A stretch of 64,000 nucleotides of DNA from Thermoanaerobacterium butyriciformans (GCF_017874545.1 NZ_JAGGLT010000005.1:1-64000), one strand, 5' to 3'; shown: positions 23,330 to 33,372, counted from the first letter of the stretch. Notes: generated by a model not told the origin, from the letters alone. Program-made: numbers and translations.

Positions 23330-26300
23330 TTAGCAAATTTTATTGTATTTACATAAACTACAGTACATATTTTTCGTTCCGCTGTAATCCGTAAAGTCCT
23401 TCATTCCCAGTAAATATGGTGCATCATTAATAATTTTTTTCATAGTATCAGATACATAAACGCCAGAAATATCTACTTCGATGTATTTGCCCACATCCAA
23501 AAGGTACAAAAAAGCTCCTTTTAAGCTTGGAGTGTAACCGCTTATTGATTTTAACTTGTTTAATGCATATGAATAAGCATGTATCTGCGGCTTATAATGG
23601 TTTACTATTTCTTCTATTTCATCATCATTTTTTATCTTATTCGTTTTATAATCAAATATATATGCTTCGATTTCACCATCATTCTCATATATATCAATTC
23701 TATCGACTACGCCATTTAGATTCAAATTTTCATCTAACGGAACTCTAAATCGATACTCATTTAAACTTTTCAATAATTTCCCCTTTAACACTTTTCTATG
23801 TTCTTTTAAGATTTTAAAGTAATTGTCAATGTACTTCTTGATGCCATTATTAGCATCAAAATATTCAATATGATTCTCATGATTAGACATGTTATCCCCA
23901 ATATTTTCTAATATTCTATGAACAATCGTCCCCTTCTTTAAGGCATCTATATCTGAATCATCATATTCATAAGAATCATCACCTTTCAATTGTTTTTCCA
24001 TATATTCATCATTTAATGCTGCTATATATTTATAATAGTACAACTTAGGACAGTTTAAATAATCAATGTACGCCGTTATACTTATGTTTCCATGTGGTTT
24101 TAAAGGTATTCCAGCAATTAGATTATCATTTTCAATTTTGCCTATTTCTGACTTGTCGTTTGCATTACATATTTTAATATTACTGTCATACATTAACAAA
24201 TCATTTCCATTAAGCACTGCAATGTCAATATCATCAATGTCCATCGCATACAACAGCTGTTTCATAAATGAATTCAACACTGTTTCATTTTGTAACTCGC
24301 TTGTTTTATTTTTTTCTTGACCAATAAAAGCAAGAAACCTTTTTGCTCTAGTAGACGCAACATAGAAAAGCCTTCTGTTCTCTTGATTTTCTCTTTCTAA
24401 ATATTCATCATATGCAGATTTATACCTACTATTTGACTCTTTGTCAAGTTCACCTTCTTCGTTAACACCTATGCCATATATGTACCCCTCTTCACTTAGC
24501 ATAAATAGATTATTGCGCCTTATAGAAACACCATCCGTGGCTTTATCCATATCTGGAATAATTACAGCTTCAAATTCAAGCCCTTTTGATGCATGTATTG
24601 TTAAGATTTTGACTGCATCACTTTCTTCTGTGTCCAAAAATGCTTCAGAATCCAATCCTGAAAACTCTTTAAATGGGCTTAAATATTCTACCAAATCTCT
24701 TGCATTGAATATATCTTTATCCGTAAAATCTTTTATTATTTTCTCCAGCTTTTCTATGTTCCTATATTTTTGATACCCATTTGGCAATGATATTAAAAGT
24801 TTTTTATAGTCAACTAAGTCTAAAATCTTTTCAAATATCTCGTATGCTCCATAAATTCCATTTAAATTAGATATCTCCTTTAATATGTTGTAAGCCCTTA
24901 CTATGATCCAATTATTGCTTCTATTAGAACAAGCAAGCTTTTCTAATGCCTCTAATATGTTGCTTAAGCCATCATCATTATATATACTCATAAGATTGTA
25001 TACATCATCATCGCTAAAACCGAAAATAGGCGACCTTAAAACTACCAGCAGTGCAATTTTATCTGACATATCAAATACAAGCTTGTAAAGGGAAATTATA
25101 TCGATAATCTCGCTTTTGTCCCAAAATCCAATTCCACCTATCACACAGTATGGTATGCCATACTTTATCAATGCATTTTCTACACTTTCAAGTCCAGTTC
25201 TACTCCTTAAGAGAATTGCTATATCTTCGTACTTATAGCCTTCATCCAAAAGCTTCAAAATTCTTGACGCAATTATACTTCCCTGAAAGTCTCTCTTTGA
25301 TTCTGATTTTTTAATATCTTTCATTAGAGATTCGTGTAACTCTTCACTTTTACCATCATCCTTCAAAAGCTTCTTAATGCTTTGAAATCTTTCATTTCTT
25401 GGATCTGCTATACTTTGCTTATTGTACGTTATAAGTTCAACTTTTGGCCCTTCCTCCGTGTCATTTAGATATTTCAATTCTTCGTATGGCTTAAGCAGAT
25501 TCTTAAATACTGCATTTACCGTGCATATAATATTTTTTGTACTTCTATAGCAATTGCTTAAGTTTAACACATCACCTTCTTTTTTTATCTTCTCACAAAA
25601 CTCTTCAAATATCCTGTAGTCTGTCCCTCTAAACCCGTATATTGACTGCTTATAGTCTCCAACAATAAACAGCCTTCCATCTGGAATTACTCCATTTTTT
25701 TCTGCAAGCTTCAAAATAATCCTCTTTTGAATTTGATTTATATCCTGAAACTCATCAACAAGTATATATTTATACCTTTCAAAATAGCTATCTCTTATGC
25801 TATCATCAGAAAGCAGCTTCAAAGCAGCAACTTCCAAGTCATTAAAATCAAGCAAATTTCTCTCCTTCTTAAATCTATCATACTCCTCGTCAATCTTTCT
25901 TATAAGACTTACTGCTAAAAGTTCCATAGCTTTTGCTGATTTATCATATTCTTCTCCTTCGTATAATTTTACATCGTCAATTCTCAGTCCTGTTTCTTTT
26001 ATGCGGTTCATCAAACTAATAAGTTCAGCCTCAAATTTTCCATTCACAACAATTTTTGAAGGATATTTTTTAAGCATAATTTTTAACAAGTCCTTGTTTA
26101 CAGGATCATTTAACTCCTCATCGACTATCCATCTTGCTATATTGTGTACTGCCGTATTAGACTCCGCTTCATCTATAATCGTAAACAGCGGGTCAACTCC
26201 TGCATCTGCAAAATTATCCCTTATGATCTTTTCACAGAACCCATGAATCGTATCTATATTTGCAAATGATAGTGAGTTTCTAAACTCCATCCACTTCTCT

Positions 26301-26587
26301 TTTTCCGAATCAACTTTACACATGACTTCAATTTCTTTTCTAATCCTGTCTTTCATTTCTGACGCTGCTTTGCGAGTAAAAGTTATCGCTACAATATTAT
26401 CAATTTTAATTTCGGGAATATCATTGAGAAGTTTTATATATCTTTTCGTTAAAACTCTCGTCTTACCCGAGCCTGCACCAGCTTTTAATGCTATATTTTT
26501 ACTTATATCGAGTGCTTTTAATTGTTCTTCGCTTAAATCGTCTGTCAATAATTTATACAACGCTATTCTCGCCTCTTTCCATTGCAT
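23330..26587 (-). CDS. addA: AddA-like UvrD/RecB-type helicase-nuclease
   Basis: About 1085 residues. A UvrD/PcrA helicase core (Walker A ALKAGAGSGKTRVL near 30, LVDEFQDINQIQ Walker B near 280) is joined to a C-terminal RecB-type nuclease (GVVDRID and FDYKTNK near 965-995), the layout of AddA, which with AddB resects double-strand breaks for recombination. Unusually, the end carries an Fe-S staple pattern: a Cys in YLNCPKLYYYKY (about 840) plus the C-terminal CSLCKYNKIC. Bacillus AddA lacks this. It overlaps addB; the start could be ATG 26587 or a TTG at 26560 after GAGGCGAG, sitting on the addB stop. It is shorter than typical AddA (about 1230). Confidence 0.85.
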   Translation of the reverse strand: MQWKEARIALYKLLTDDLSEEQLKALDISKNIALKAGAGSGKTRVLTKRYIKLLNDIPEIKIDNIVAITFTRKAASEMKDRIRKEIEVMCKVDSEKEKWMEFRNSLSFANIDTIHGFCEKIIRDNFADAGVDPLFTIIDEAESNTAVHNIARWIVDEELNDPVNKDLLKIMLKKYPSKIVVNGKFEAELISLMNRIKETGLRIDDVKLYEGEEYDKSAKAMELLAVSLIRKIDEEYDRFKKERNLLDFNDLEVAALKLLSDDSIRDSYFERYKYILVDEFQDINQIQKRIILKLAEKNGVIPDGRLFIVGDYKQSIYGFRGTDYRIFEEFCEKIKKEGDVLNLSNCYRSTKNIICTVNAVFKNLLKPYEELKYLNDTEEGPKVELITYNKQSIADPRNERFQSIKKLLKDDGKSEELHESLMKDIKKSESKRDFQGSIIASRILKLLDEGYKYEDIAILLRSRTGLESVENALIKYGIPYCVIGGIGFWDKSEIIDIISLYKLVFDMSDKIALLVVLRSPIFGFSDDDVYNLMSIYNDDGLSNILEALEKLACSNRSNNWIIVRAYNILKEISNLNGIYGAYEIFEKILDLVDYKKLLISLPNGYQKYRNIEKLEKIIKDFTDKDIFNARDLVEYLSPFKEFSGLDSEAFLDTEESDAVKILTIHASKGLEFEAVIIPDMDKATDGVSIRRNNLFMLSEEGYIYGIGVNEEGELDKESNSRYKSAYDEYLERENQENRRLFYVASTRAKRFLAFIGQEKNKTSELQNETVLNSFMKQLLYAMDIDDIDIAVLNGNDLLMYDSNIKICNANDKSEIGKIENDNLIAGIPLKPHGNISITAYIDYLNCPKLYYYKYIAALNDEYMEKQLKGDDSYEYDDSDIDALKKGTIVHRILENIGDNMSNHENHIEYFDANNGIKKYIDNYFKILKEHRKVLKGKLLKSLNEYRFRVPLDENLNLNGVVDRIDIYENDGEIEAYIFDYKTNKIKNDDEIEEIVNHYKPQIHAYSYALNKLKSISGYTPSLKGAFLYLLDVGKYIEVDISGVYVSDTMKKIINDAPYLLGMKDFTDYSGTKNMYCSLCKYNKIC

Positions 26588-29500
26588 ACTTGTCATGCCT
26601 GCATATTGACTTATATGCACAATTAAACGATGAATTTTCAAAGGGACATTCATCTGGCAAGTTAAAAATACCAGTCTTAATTTTATCTATATTTTCTATT
26701 CCCTTTTTCTCAATCCAGTCTATGATTACATTGAAATTATTTTCCCCAACCACATCTCTCGGTCCAGAATTTCCTTTAAAAAGATCTTTCTTGTACAAAG
26801 CTAATACTATTCCATTTCTTTTAACCTTTTCTATGCTGTAGTACAGAAGCCCCAAACATTTTGGATATTCTATGTTAAATTCCTCTTTGAGAATATTTTC
26901 AACTGCCATATAGTATGTAGGCAATTGAAAATCCAATCCTTCGATGCACTGCCTTATTCCATCTATGCCACCTGATTTATAGTCATAAATCACATACTTA
27001 CCTGTAAATTTTCCATCTATATTTCGCTCTAAATCAATTCTATCTATCTTGCCATGAAAAATATTTCCACCGTAGTGATCCTTCATTTCAAATTTCTTTT
27101 CAAATATTGATGGTATAAGCTCCGCACCCGTCTTATTGTAATAATATAGTCTGTTTGATATATCATCTTTGACTAGCTGAAAAACAACGTTATAGAACTC
27201 CTGCTTTATCTTATCAAAGATAATATCATTTTCGATGCCAGTTATTTTCTCAAAAGATTCATCAATTATTTCTCCAAGCCTATCTTCATTGACATCATAA
27301 AGATCCAAATTATCCTTGTAGTATTTCATCAATACCTCATGGTAAAGTGAACCAATGCTTTTCTTTGACTCGATGAATTCATCTGACACGTGCAAATTCA
27401 ACAATGTTTCAATAAAAAACTTAAATGGGCACACAACATAGCTGTTTAAACTAGAAGCACTTAAATGAATATCGTTAAGTTCTTTTAAATTAGCATCTTT
27501 CGATATGATGCCCATATAGTTATTTGTTTCGCAATTTACCCTTCTTTTCTTTTCGATTGATGCAGAAAAATTTATGTAAGAATAAGATTTCGTTAAATAT
27601 AAGTCATTCTCCAAGATATTGGAATATATTGTGTTAGCATCGTCTTGCCTTTTATTCCATTTAGAATCAATCATATACAATAATGCTTCATCTTTACTTG
27701 CTGCATCGCATTCAAAAGCAAATCTGTCCTTCATGTATACGATAGGAGCAATTAACCTCTCCTTTGATTTTTCATCAAAAAGATTTTGTAAATCATCTAT
27801 AAAAGGCGACTTTATCATATTGCATCCATCTTCATCAGTAGTGCGATATGAAACATACACTTCTTTCAATGCGGAAGCTATACATGCATTGAAACGTACC
27901 TTTTCTCGCTCGAACTCCCATTTGCGGCTTAACATGTAGATTCCATGCTTTTCTAAATGCTCTTCATCTGAAAAGTTGAATATGGGATTAATTGATTTCG
28001 TGCTTGGAAGTACACCTTCATTTACACCTAGGATAAATACGACATCGTACACCTGGCCTCTGGCTAAATCAGGGCTTATTATCCTGACTCCCTCAAAATC
28101 TAAATTTCTGATGCTTACATCAAAATTTGACAACATATCCAATATATCATTTTGAAAATTCTCTATGTCATCCATTGACGGTTCTCCATATTGCTTTTTT
28201 ATTTCCAATTCCTTATTTAAAATCTGCTTAATTGTTTCCAATGCCTTTACATTACTTATAAAATCGCTGCTTCTAATTATTCCCATTTCAAATAATGCTT
28301 TTATGTTAAAATCAATTTCTAATAAATCAATGACTTTCAACATGCTTTCAACAAATTCTTTTGTGTCCTTATATGGCACTTCTCTAAAATTTATAAATAC
28401 ATCTACATACCTCTTCAAGAATTCAAATGTGGCATTTAAACTTTCATTATCTTTCATAGCAGTCACAAATTCATCTTCAAAATTATCTTTATCTCTATCA
28501 ATTCCACTTAATAGATTAATAATTTCACGGCTTCTCTTGCTTATTTCATAAGGAACTAAAAACTTTGACGTCATTATATTAACAAAACTTTCATAATCGT
28601 GGTTTAATTTATATGAAATTAAATTATAAATATCATTTGTTATGGGCATAGTAGACAATTTTATTCCTCTATTTATTTTAACAGGTATATTCATTTCATC
28701 AAATATATCTATAATTTGCGTCCTGTAATCATCTATATTTTTTATAAATACGGCAATTCTATCGGGATTTATTTTATCAAAGACTATCTTTCTCTTTATG
28801 AGCCTTGCGGTTTCTCTTACTTCATGCTCAATTGAGGGACTGTTCATTATCTTTATTGATAAGTCTTCTCCATTTAAAACTGTTTCACCGGAATAAATGT
28901 ATGTTGCGACTTTTTTTACATCATGATTAACCTCTATCATCTCATAAATATCATTATTTACATTAAACCCTAATTCACAGAGATCTTTTATAATGCCATT
29001 CCTGATAAAGCTTTCGTTGAATTCATTTTTAAACGGAATGTTTATGTAAATATCATATCTATTGCTCTTAACCATTTCACCTATCAATTTCATATTTACA
29101 TAGTCTATATTTATAAATCCATCAACAACAATAAGCCCAACATTATTAAAGTAATTGGTGTTTTGAAACAATTCAACAGCTTTAATTGATATATCATCTA
29201 CATCTATCAATTTCCTCTTAATCTTATATTTTTCATAGGATTCATAAAAATAAGCTAAATTCTTTAACTTATCCTTAAGCGTAGGTTTATCAATAGAATC
29301 TGCAATACTTTTAAACTCATTAGGATCTATCATTTTCCTTTTAATCACTTTTATGAAGCTTAAAACAGACTTTACAAATCCAGCCTTACCTTTGACTTTC
29401 TCATAATATGCATTGCCACAAGTCTTATGAAAAATGTTTCTTAAAATCTCCCGCATTTCATAAGATGAGATTAAAGTATAATCTTTTATAAAGTCGCCGC

Positions 29501-29714
29501 ATATCAGCTTTTCCAAGTCTTCAAATCCAAATATATCCGTATCAGTTATGCCACCATTGTATGTAATAAATTTATCTCTTACATCAAACATAGCCTCACG
29601 GGAAGGTAGCACATACACAACTCTTTTTCCACTTTTGATTACATCTATTGACTTCATAATAAGTATATCCCGAGTCTTACTGTAAAACGGTGCATAAAAT
29701 ATCTCCTTCAACAT
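26553..29714 (-). CDS. addB: AddB-like nuclease/inactive helicase subunit
   Basis: About 1053 residues. The overall layout matches AddB: a helicase-like N-terminus, central UvrD-like folds (VVDGFINIDYVN, ISPDLARGQVYDVVFILGVN), and a C-terminal nuclease (GKIDRIDLE, IYDYKSGGID) with Fe-S ligands (VVCPFKFFIE near 835; a Cys in LPDEC, then CAYKSIC). The N-terminus reads FYAPFYSKTRDIL where AddB has a GxxGSGKT Walker A, so ATP binding is probably lost. The first Cys of the canonical C-x2-C is displaced. ATG 29714 follows GGGGG; an upstream TTG is less likely. It is coupled to the AddA-like gene. Confidence 0.82.
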   Translation of the reverse strand: MLKEIFYAPFYSKTRDILIMKSIDVIKSGKRVVYVLPSREAMFDVRDKFITYNGGITDTDIFGFEDLEKLICGDFIKDYTLISSYEMREILRNIFHKTCGNAYYEKVKGKAGFVKSVLSFIKVIKRKMIDPNEFKSIADSIDKPTLKDKLKNLAYFYESYEKYKIKRKLIDVDDISIKAVELFQNTNYFNNVGLIVVDGFINIDYVNMKLIGEMVKSNRYDIYINIPFKNEFNESFIRNGIIKDLCELGFNVNNDIYEMIEVNHDVKKVATYIYSGETVLNGEDLSIKIMNSPSIEHEVRETARLIKRKIVFDKINPDRIAVFIKNIDDYRTQIIDIFDEMNIPVKINRGIKLSTMPITNDIYNLISYKLNHDYESFVNIMTSKFLVPYEISKRSREIINLLSGIDRDKDNFEDEFVTAMKDNESLNATFEFLKRYVDVFINFREVPYKDTKEFVESMLKVIDLLEIDFNIKALFEMGIIRSSDFISNVKALETIKQILNKELEIKKQYGEPSMDDIENFQNDILDMLSNFDVSIRNLDFEGVRIISPDLARGQVYDVVFILGVNEGVLPSTKSINPIFNFSDEEHLEKHGIYMLSRKWEFEREKVRFNACIASALKEVYVSYRTTDEDGCNMIKSPFIDDLQNLFDEKSKERLIAPIVYMKDRFAFECDAASKDEALLYMIDSKWNKRQDDANTIYSNILENDLYLTKSYSYINFSASIEKKRRVNCETNNYMGIISKDANLKELNDIHLSASSLNSYVVCPFKFFIETLLNLHVSDEFIESKKSIGSLYHEVLMKYYKDNLDLYDVNEDRLGEIIDESFEKITGIENDIIFDKIKQEFYNVVFQLVKDDISNRLYYYNKTGAELIPSIFEKKFEMKDHYGGNIFHGKIDRIDLERNIDGKFTGKYVIYDYKSGGIDGIRQCIEGLDFQLPTYYMAVENILKEEFNIEYPKCLGLLYYSIEKVKRNGIVLALYKKDLFKGNSGPRDVVGENNFNVIIDWIEKKGIENIDKIKTGIFNLPDECPFENSSFNCAYKSICRHDKYAMERGENSVV

Positions 29715-29782
29715 ATCAGCCCCCAACAAATCAGATTACATATCTATTTTAATACAACGTTTATCAACTTCTCAAGTTAAAA

Positions 29783-29809
29783 ACTCCACCTAAAAAACTT
29801 AGGTAGAGT
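29783..29809 (-). terminator. Terminator after cimA
   Basis: ACTCCACCTAA / TTAGGTAGAGT forms an imperfect stem with a 5-base A/C-rich loop just past the cimA stop at 29816, followed by a short T-rich stretch on the minus strand. Modest confidence because the U-run is short. Confidence 0.6.
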
Positions 29810-29815
29810 CTTACG

Positions 29816-31375
29816 TTATATTTTATTTAGTTTGTACTCTATTGAATCCACAAGCGCTATCCAACTGGCATCTATTATATCTGTCGACACACCAATTGTG
29901 CTCCAAACTTCGTTTCCATCAGACGATTCTATTATTACCCTTACTTTCGCTGCTGTAGCAGAATTAGAGTCTAACACTCTTACTTTGTAGTCTGTAAGTT
30001 TCATCTCCTTGACTTCCGGGTAAAACCTCTCTAAAGCCTTTCTGACTGCCTTATCAAGTGCGTTTACAGGTCCGTCGCCTTCTGCAGCGGTTATTTCTTC
30101 TTGCCCGTCTACTTCTATCTTTATGAGGGCAGAGGAATTTACATCATCAACAGATGGTTCATTGACTATGACTTTAAATTCTATAAGCTTAAATGAGGGT
30201 TTGTACATACCAAGCACTTTCTGTATCAGAAGCTTCAAAGACCCCTCAGCACCTTCGTATTTATATCCTTTAAATTCCATTTCTTTAAGCTTCTCTAGTA
30301 TTTGTTTTGTTTTTTCAGATTCGCGGTTTATAGTAGGATCAACTTCATTTATTATCCCTATTATAGCGCTTCTGCCGGCAACTTCTGACAATAAAAGCAC
30401 TCTTTCATTGCCAACAAGCTCCGGATCAATGATTTCATACGATCTCGTGTTTTTGCAAACAGCATCTGAATGCATACCAGCCTTATGGGCAAATGCATTT
30501 CTCCCTACGTACGGTGCTCTTTCATCCGGCGCCGCATTGGCTATTTCACTCACTCTTCTTGAAAGCACTGTAAGCTCTCTCATTTTGTCGTCTTCAACGC
30601 ATTTTATTCCTTTTTTAAATTGCAAGTTTGGTATTATTGTACAGAGATTTGCATTTCCGCATCTTTCACCATATCCGTTTATTGTACCTTGAATTTGTGT
30701 TGCACCTGCTTCAACTGCCATTATAGCATTTGCAACAGCCATGCCATTGTCATTATGTGTGTGTATACCAATTTCACAATTAAATTTCTCAACCACCTTT
30801 TTCGTTATATTAAAAATGTCCAGCGGAAACATACCGCCTTTTGTATCACACAAGCAAATGCTATCTGCACCTGCATCGTATGCGACTTCAAGGGTTTTCA
30901 ATGCGTATTCTGAATTCTCTAAAAAGCCATCAAAAAAATGTTCGGCATCGAACACAACTTCTTTTCCATGATTTTTTAAATATTTTATTGTATCAAATAT
31001 CATATTGAGATTTTCATCAAGCGTCGTCCTTAATATTTCACTTACATGAAAATCCCACGACTTGCCGAATACTGCAACATGATCTGTTCCGGCATGTAAA
31101 AGCGAATTTACATTGTTGTCGCTTTCAACAGGTATGTTAGCCCTTCTAGTACTGCCAAATGCGATTACTTTTGCATTTTTTAACTTTTTACTCTTTATAA
31201 TTTCAAAAAACTCCATGTCCTTTGGATTTGAACCGGGATTTCCAGCTTCGATATAGTCTATTCCAAACTCGTCTAAAAGCTCCACTATCTTTATCTTGTC
31301 TGCCACTGTAAATGAAATCCCTTGTGATTGCGCACCATCTCTTAATGTTGAATCATAAATAACAACATTTTTCAC
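29816..31375 (-). CDS. cimA: (R)-citramalate synthase
   Basis: A 519-residue enzyme condensing pyruvate and acetyl-CoA to citramalate, giving isoleucine via 2-oxobutyrate without threonine. The HMGL-like barrel starts with YDSTLRDGAQSQGIS (about 7-21; the Arg and Asp are active-site residues), with IEAGNPGSNP and a metal-binding HTHNDNGMA near 200. The C-terminal LeuA dimerisation domain (about 390-519) is typical of the CimA/2-isopropylmalate synthase family, and the N-terminus matches the citramalate branch (TIGR00977 type). The start is GTG after AAGGGGGA. It stands alone here. Allosteric inhibition by isoleucine is known for homologues. Confidence 0.92.
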   Translation of the reverse strand: MKNVVIYDSTLRDGAQSQGISFTVADKIKIVELLDEFGIDYIEAGNPGSNPKDMEFFEIIKSKKLKNAKVIAFGSTRRANIPVESDNNVNSLLHAGTDHVAVFGKSWDFHVSEILRTTLDENLNMIFDTIKYLKNHGKEVVFDAEHFFDGFLENSEYALKTLEVAYDAGADSICLCDTKGGMFPLDIFNITKKVVEKFNCEIGIHTHNDNGMAVANAIMAVEAGATQIQGTINGYGERCGNANLCTIIPNLQFKKGIKCVEDDKMRELTVLSRRVSEIANAAPDERAPYVGRNAFAHKAGMHSDAVCKNTRSYEIIDPELVGNERVLLLSEVAGRSAIIGIINEVDPTINRESEKTKQILEKLKEMEFKGYKYEGAEGSLKLLIQKVLGMYKPSFKLIEFKVIVNEPSVDDVNSSALIKIEVDGQEEITAAEGDGPVNALDKAVRKALERFYPEVKEMKLTDYKVRVLDSNSATAAKVRVIIESSDGNEVWSTIGVSTDIIDASWIALVDSIEYKLNKI

Positions 31376-31497
31376 TTCAATGTCCCCCTTTGAACATATT
31401 CAACATATTTATATATATAAAGATATTTTATCAAATTGAATCATCAAAGTGAATAACAATCGGAAAATTTATTTTATAAGAATTGAAACTTTTTACA

Positions 31498-31520
31498 CAA
31501 AAAAGCGGCTATTATGCCGC
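31498..31520 (-). terminator. Terminator after FMN dehydrogenase gene
   Basis: GCGGC / GCCGC around TATTAT, followed on the minus strand by a seven-T run (31498-31504), directly past the stop at 31536. Clean intrinsic terminator. Confidence 0.85.
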
Positions 31521-31535
31521 CAACTTTCAATATAT

Positions 31536-32552
31536 TCAACTAGCTTTGTAAACCTCGGGTACATTTTTCAAATCTTTGCATCCTGTAAGAATCATCGCTT
31601 GGTACAATTCATCGTAAACTTTGTTAAGGTAAAACTCAATTGCTTCTCTTCCGCCACCGTGTGCAGCAATCATGATTGGTCTCCCTATTAAGACGGCTTT
31701 TGCGCCTAATGACAGCATCTTTAAGACATCTATTCCGGTCCTTACTCCTCCATCTACCAGTATTTCTATTTCATCACCAACAGCTTTTGCTATATCAGGA
31801 AGTACATCAGCAGTACCCTCCGTAAAATCCAGTATACGTCCTCCGTGGTTTGATACAACTATCGCTTTAGCACCTGCTTCTACTGCAATCTCTGCTTCTT
31901 CAGGCGTCATGATTCCTTTTAATATCAAAGGAAGTTCGATATTCTTAACTATTTCTTCTATATCCTTTCTTGATTTTGGCCCTACAAATTGCCCACTTCT
32001 TACCATCATAATAAGCCCTGCACCATCCACATCAATGCCAAATGCTATAGCACCTGCCTCTTTTGCAATCTTTGCCTTTTCAATTATTTCATCAACTGTC
32101 CTTGGCTTAGAAAATGGTATTCCTAAGACACGTGTAGATTTAATCGCATCAATACCTGCAGGGTACATATCTGGGTCATTTGCATCTCCTGACATAAATA
32201 TCGTTCCTACATTCTTGCAAGCCTCAGCCACCATCATATCGTAATCTCTCTCTGACAAGTATCCACCGGCATTTCCCTTAAGTCCCGTCATCGGAGCTGC
32301 GAAAATAGGCATTTTAACTTTATATCCTAAAAAAGACGTGCTTATGTCAGGTTTTAAAACGTCATGAAGTGTTTTTAATTTTACTTTCCATCTGTCGAGA
32401 GCTTCAATATTCTCGATAAAGCTGCTTCCTGTGCCTGTACCACCCATACCGGGAACTTCGCCAGCACATGCGACACCATCGCACCTTTTGCATCCTCTGC
32501 AGTAACCCTTCATGTTTTGCCTTGCCTTTTCTCTTATCTCATTCCAATCCAT
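31536..32552 (-). CDS. FMN-dependent alpha-hydroxyacid dehydrogenase-like protein with N-terminal Cys cluster
   Basis: A 338-residue flavoprotein of the lactate oxidase/glycolate oxidase family. FMN-barrel motifs: FAAPMTGLKG (about 85), LILKGIMTPEEA (about 215), the SNHGGRILD motif (about 240) that binds substrate, and VDGGVRTGIDVLK (about 270). It begins with a stretch absent from classical members, CRGCKRCDGVACAG (about 18-31), four closely spaced Cys that may hold an Fe-S cluster or zinc. Related clostridial proteins with this extension are annotated only as alpha-hydroxyacid oxidising. Substrate unknown. It is divergent from the nitroreductase gene. Confidence 0.85.
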   Translation of the reverse strand: MDWNEIREKARQNMKGYCRGCKRCDGVACAGEVPGMGGTGTGSSFIENIEALDRWKVKLKTLHDVLKPDISTSFLGYKVKMPIFAAPMTGLKGNAGGYLSERDYDMMVAEACKNVGTIFMSGDANDPDMYPAGIDAIKSTRVLGIPFSKPRTVDEIIEKAKIAKEAGAIAFGIDVDGAGLIMMVRSGQFVGPKSRKDIEEIVKNIELPLILKGIMTPEEAEIAVEAGAKAIVVSNHGGRILDFTEGTADVLPDIAKAVGDEIEILVDGGVRTGIDVLKMLSLGAKAVLIGRPIMIAAHGGGREAIEFYLNKVYDELYQAMILTGCKDLKNVPEVYKAS

Positions 32553-32644
32553 TTAAAAGACCTCCGTATTAGATGTTTTCTAACTTTATTATACAACTTT
32601 TTTGATATTAATCTATATTCACCTAGTATGTCTATCGAATTTCT

Positions 32645-32672
32645 TTGTTTTAAAATGTATTTATGTTATAAT
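32645..32672 (+). promoter_or_regulatory. Promoter of nitroreductase gene
   Basis: TTGTTT at 32645-32650 and TATAAT at 32667-32672 with a 16-base spacer and an extended -10 TG one base upstream (32664-32665). It lies about 40 bases before the ribosome site of the gene at 32715. Confidence 0.8.
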
Positions 32673-32714
32673 TTAGATGTAAACTATGTGAACACAAAAT
32701 TAGGAGGAAAATAT

Positions 32715-33332
32715 ATGAAAGATTTGAAAGAAATATTTGAAGAAAGACGTTCTGTCAACTTTTTTGACAAAAATAAAGAGCTTGATGAAGAAACGTTGAA
32801 AAAAATAATCGACTTAGCAGTGCTAACACCGTCGGCATTTAACCTTCAACCATGGGAAATAATCGCTGTAAAGTCAAAAGAGGCAAAGGAGAAGCTTTAT
32901 GATGTCGCTTTAAAGCAGCCTAAAATCCTCGAAGCACCTGTAACTCTAATTATGGTAGGAGATAAAAACGGATATAAAGAAGATAATCCTGCATGGTGGT
33001 ACATGAAAGACGCTGGAATGCCTGATGACAAAATACAAGGAAGCATCAATTTTGCAAAAAATGTGCTGTACAATACAGATTTAAAAGCAAATAATTTTGC
33101 AGTAAGAAATACATCATTTCTGTGCATGTCAATAATGTATGCTGCAAAATATTACGGCGTTGACTCACACGCAATGATCGGCTTTGAAGAAGATAAATTA
33201 AAAGAAGCTTTTGGAATACCAGAAAATAAAGTTGTTGTGCTGCTGATTTCTCTCGGATACTTTGATAAAAGCAAGACATTATACCCAAGATTGAAGCGAA
33301 ATGAATACGACAAAATCGTAAAAGTCGTATAG
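32715..33332 (+). CDS. Nitroreductase family protein
   Basis: A 205-residue flavin oxidoreductase of the nitroreductase (NfsB/FRase I-like) family, which uses FMN and NAD(P)H to reduce nitro compounds, quinones or flavins. Motifs include RRSVNFFD near residue 11 (FMN phosphate contact), LTPSAFNLQPWEIIAV near 40-56, and the Gly-rich GIPENKVVVLLISLGY near 178. Length fits the family. The ATG at 32715 follows AGGAGGAAAAT; a longer frame from 32517 would include the promoter and is not used. Monocistronic, with its own promoter and a shared bidirectional terminator. Physiological substrate unknown. Confidence 0.9.
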   Translation: MKDLKEIFEERRSVNFFDKNKELDEETLKKIIDLAVLTPSAFNLQPWEIIAVKSKEAKEKLYDVALKQPKILEAPVTLIMVGDKNGYKEDNPAWWYMKDAGMPDDKIQGSINFAKNVLYNTDLKANNFAVRNTSFLCMSIMYAAKYYGVDSHAMIGFEEDKLKEAFGIPENKVVVLLISLGYFDKSKTLYPRLKRNEYDKIVKVV

Positions 33333-33333
33333 T

Positions 33334-33372
33334 AAAAAATAAAACCACCTAAAATGGTGGTTTTATTTTTTA
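33334..33372. terminator. Bidirectional terminator
   Basis: A6-TAAAACCACC / GGTGGTTTTA-T6 around a TAAAAT loop, between the nitroreductase gene and the convergent phosphoesterase gene, whose stop overlaps it. Strong in both directions. Confidence 0.9.

Noticed and set aside
30123-30692. Long plus-strand open frame (189 codons) opposite cimA
   Set aside because: It has no ribosome site, its composition follows the reverse of a strongly conserved enzyme gene, and its translation is Ser/Pro/Leu-rich without recognisable domains.
31672-32244. Plus-strand open frame (190 codons) opposite the FMN dehydrogenase gene
   Set aside because: Shadow of the real gene on the other strand; no ribosome site and a composition-driven Ser/Pro-rich translation.
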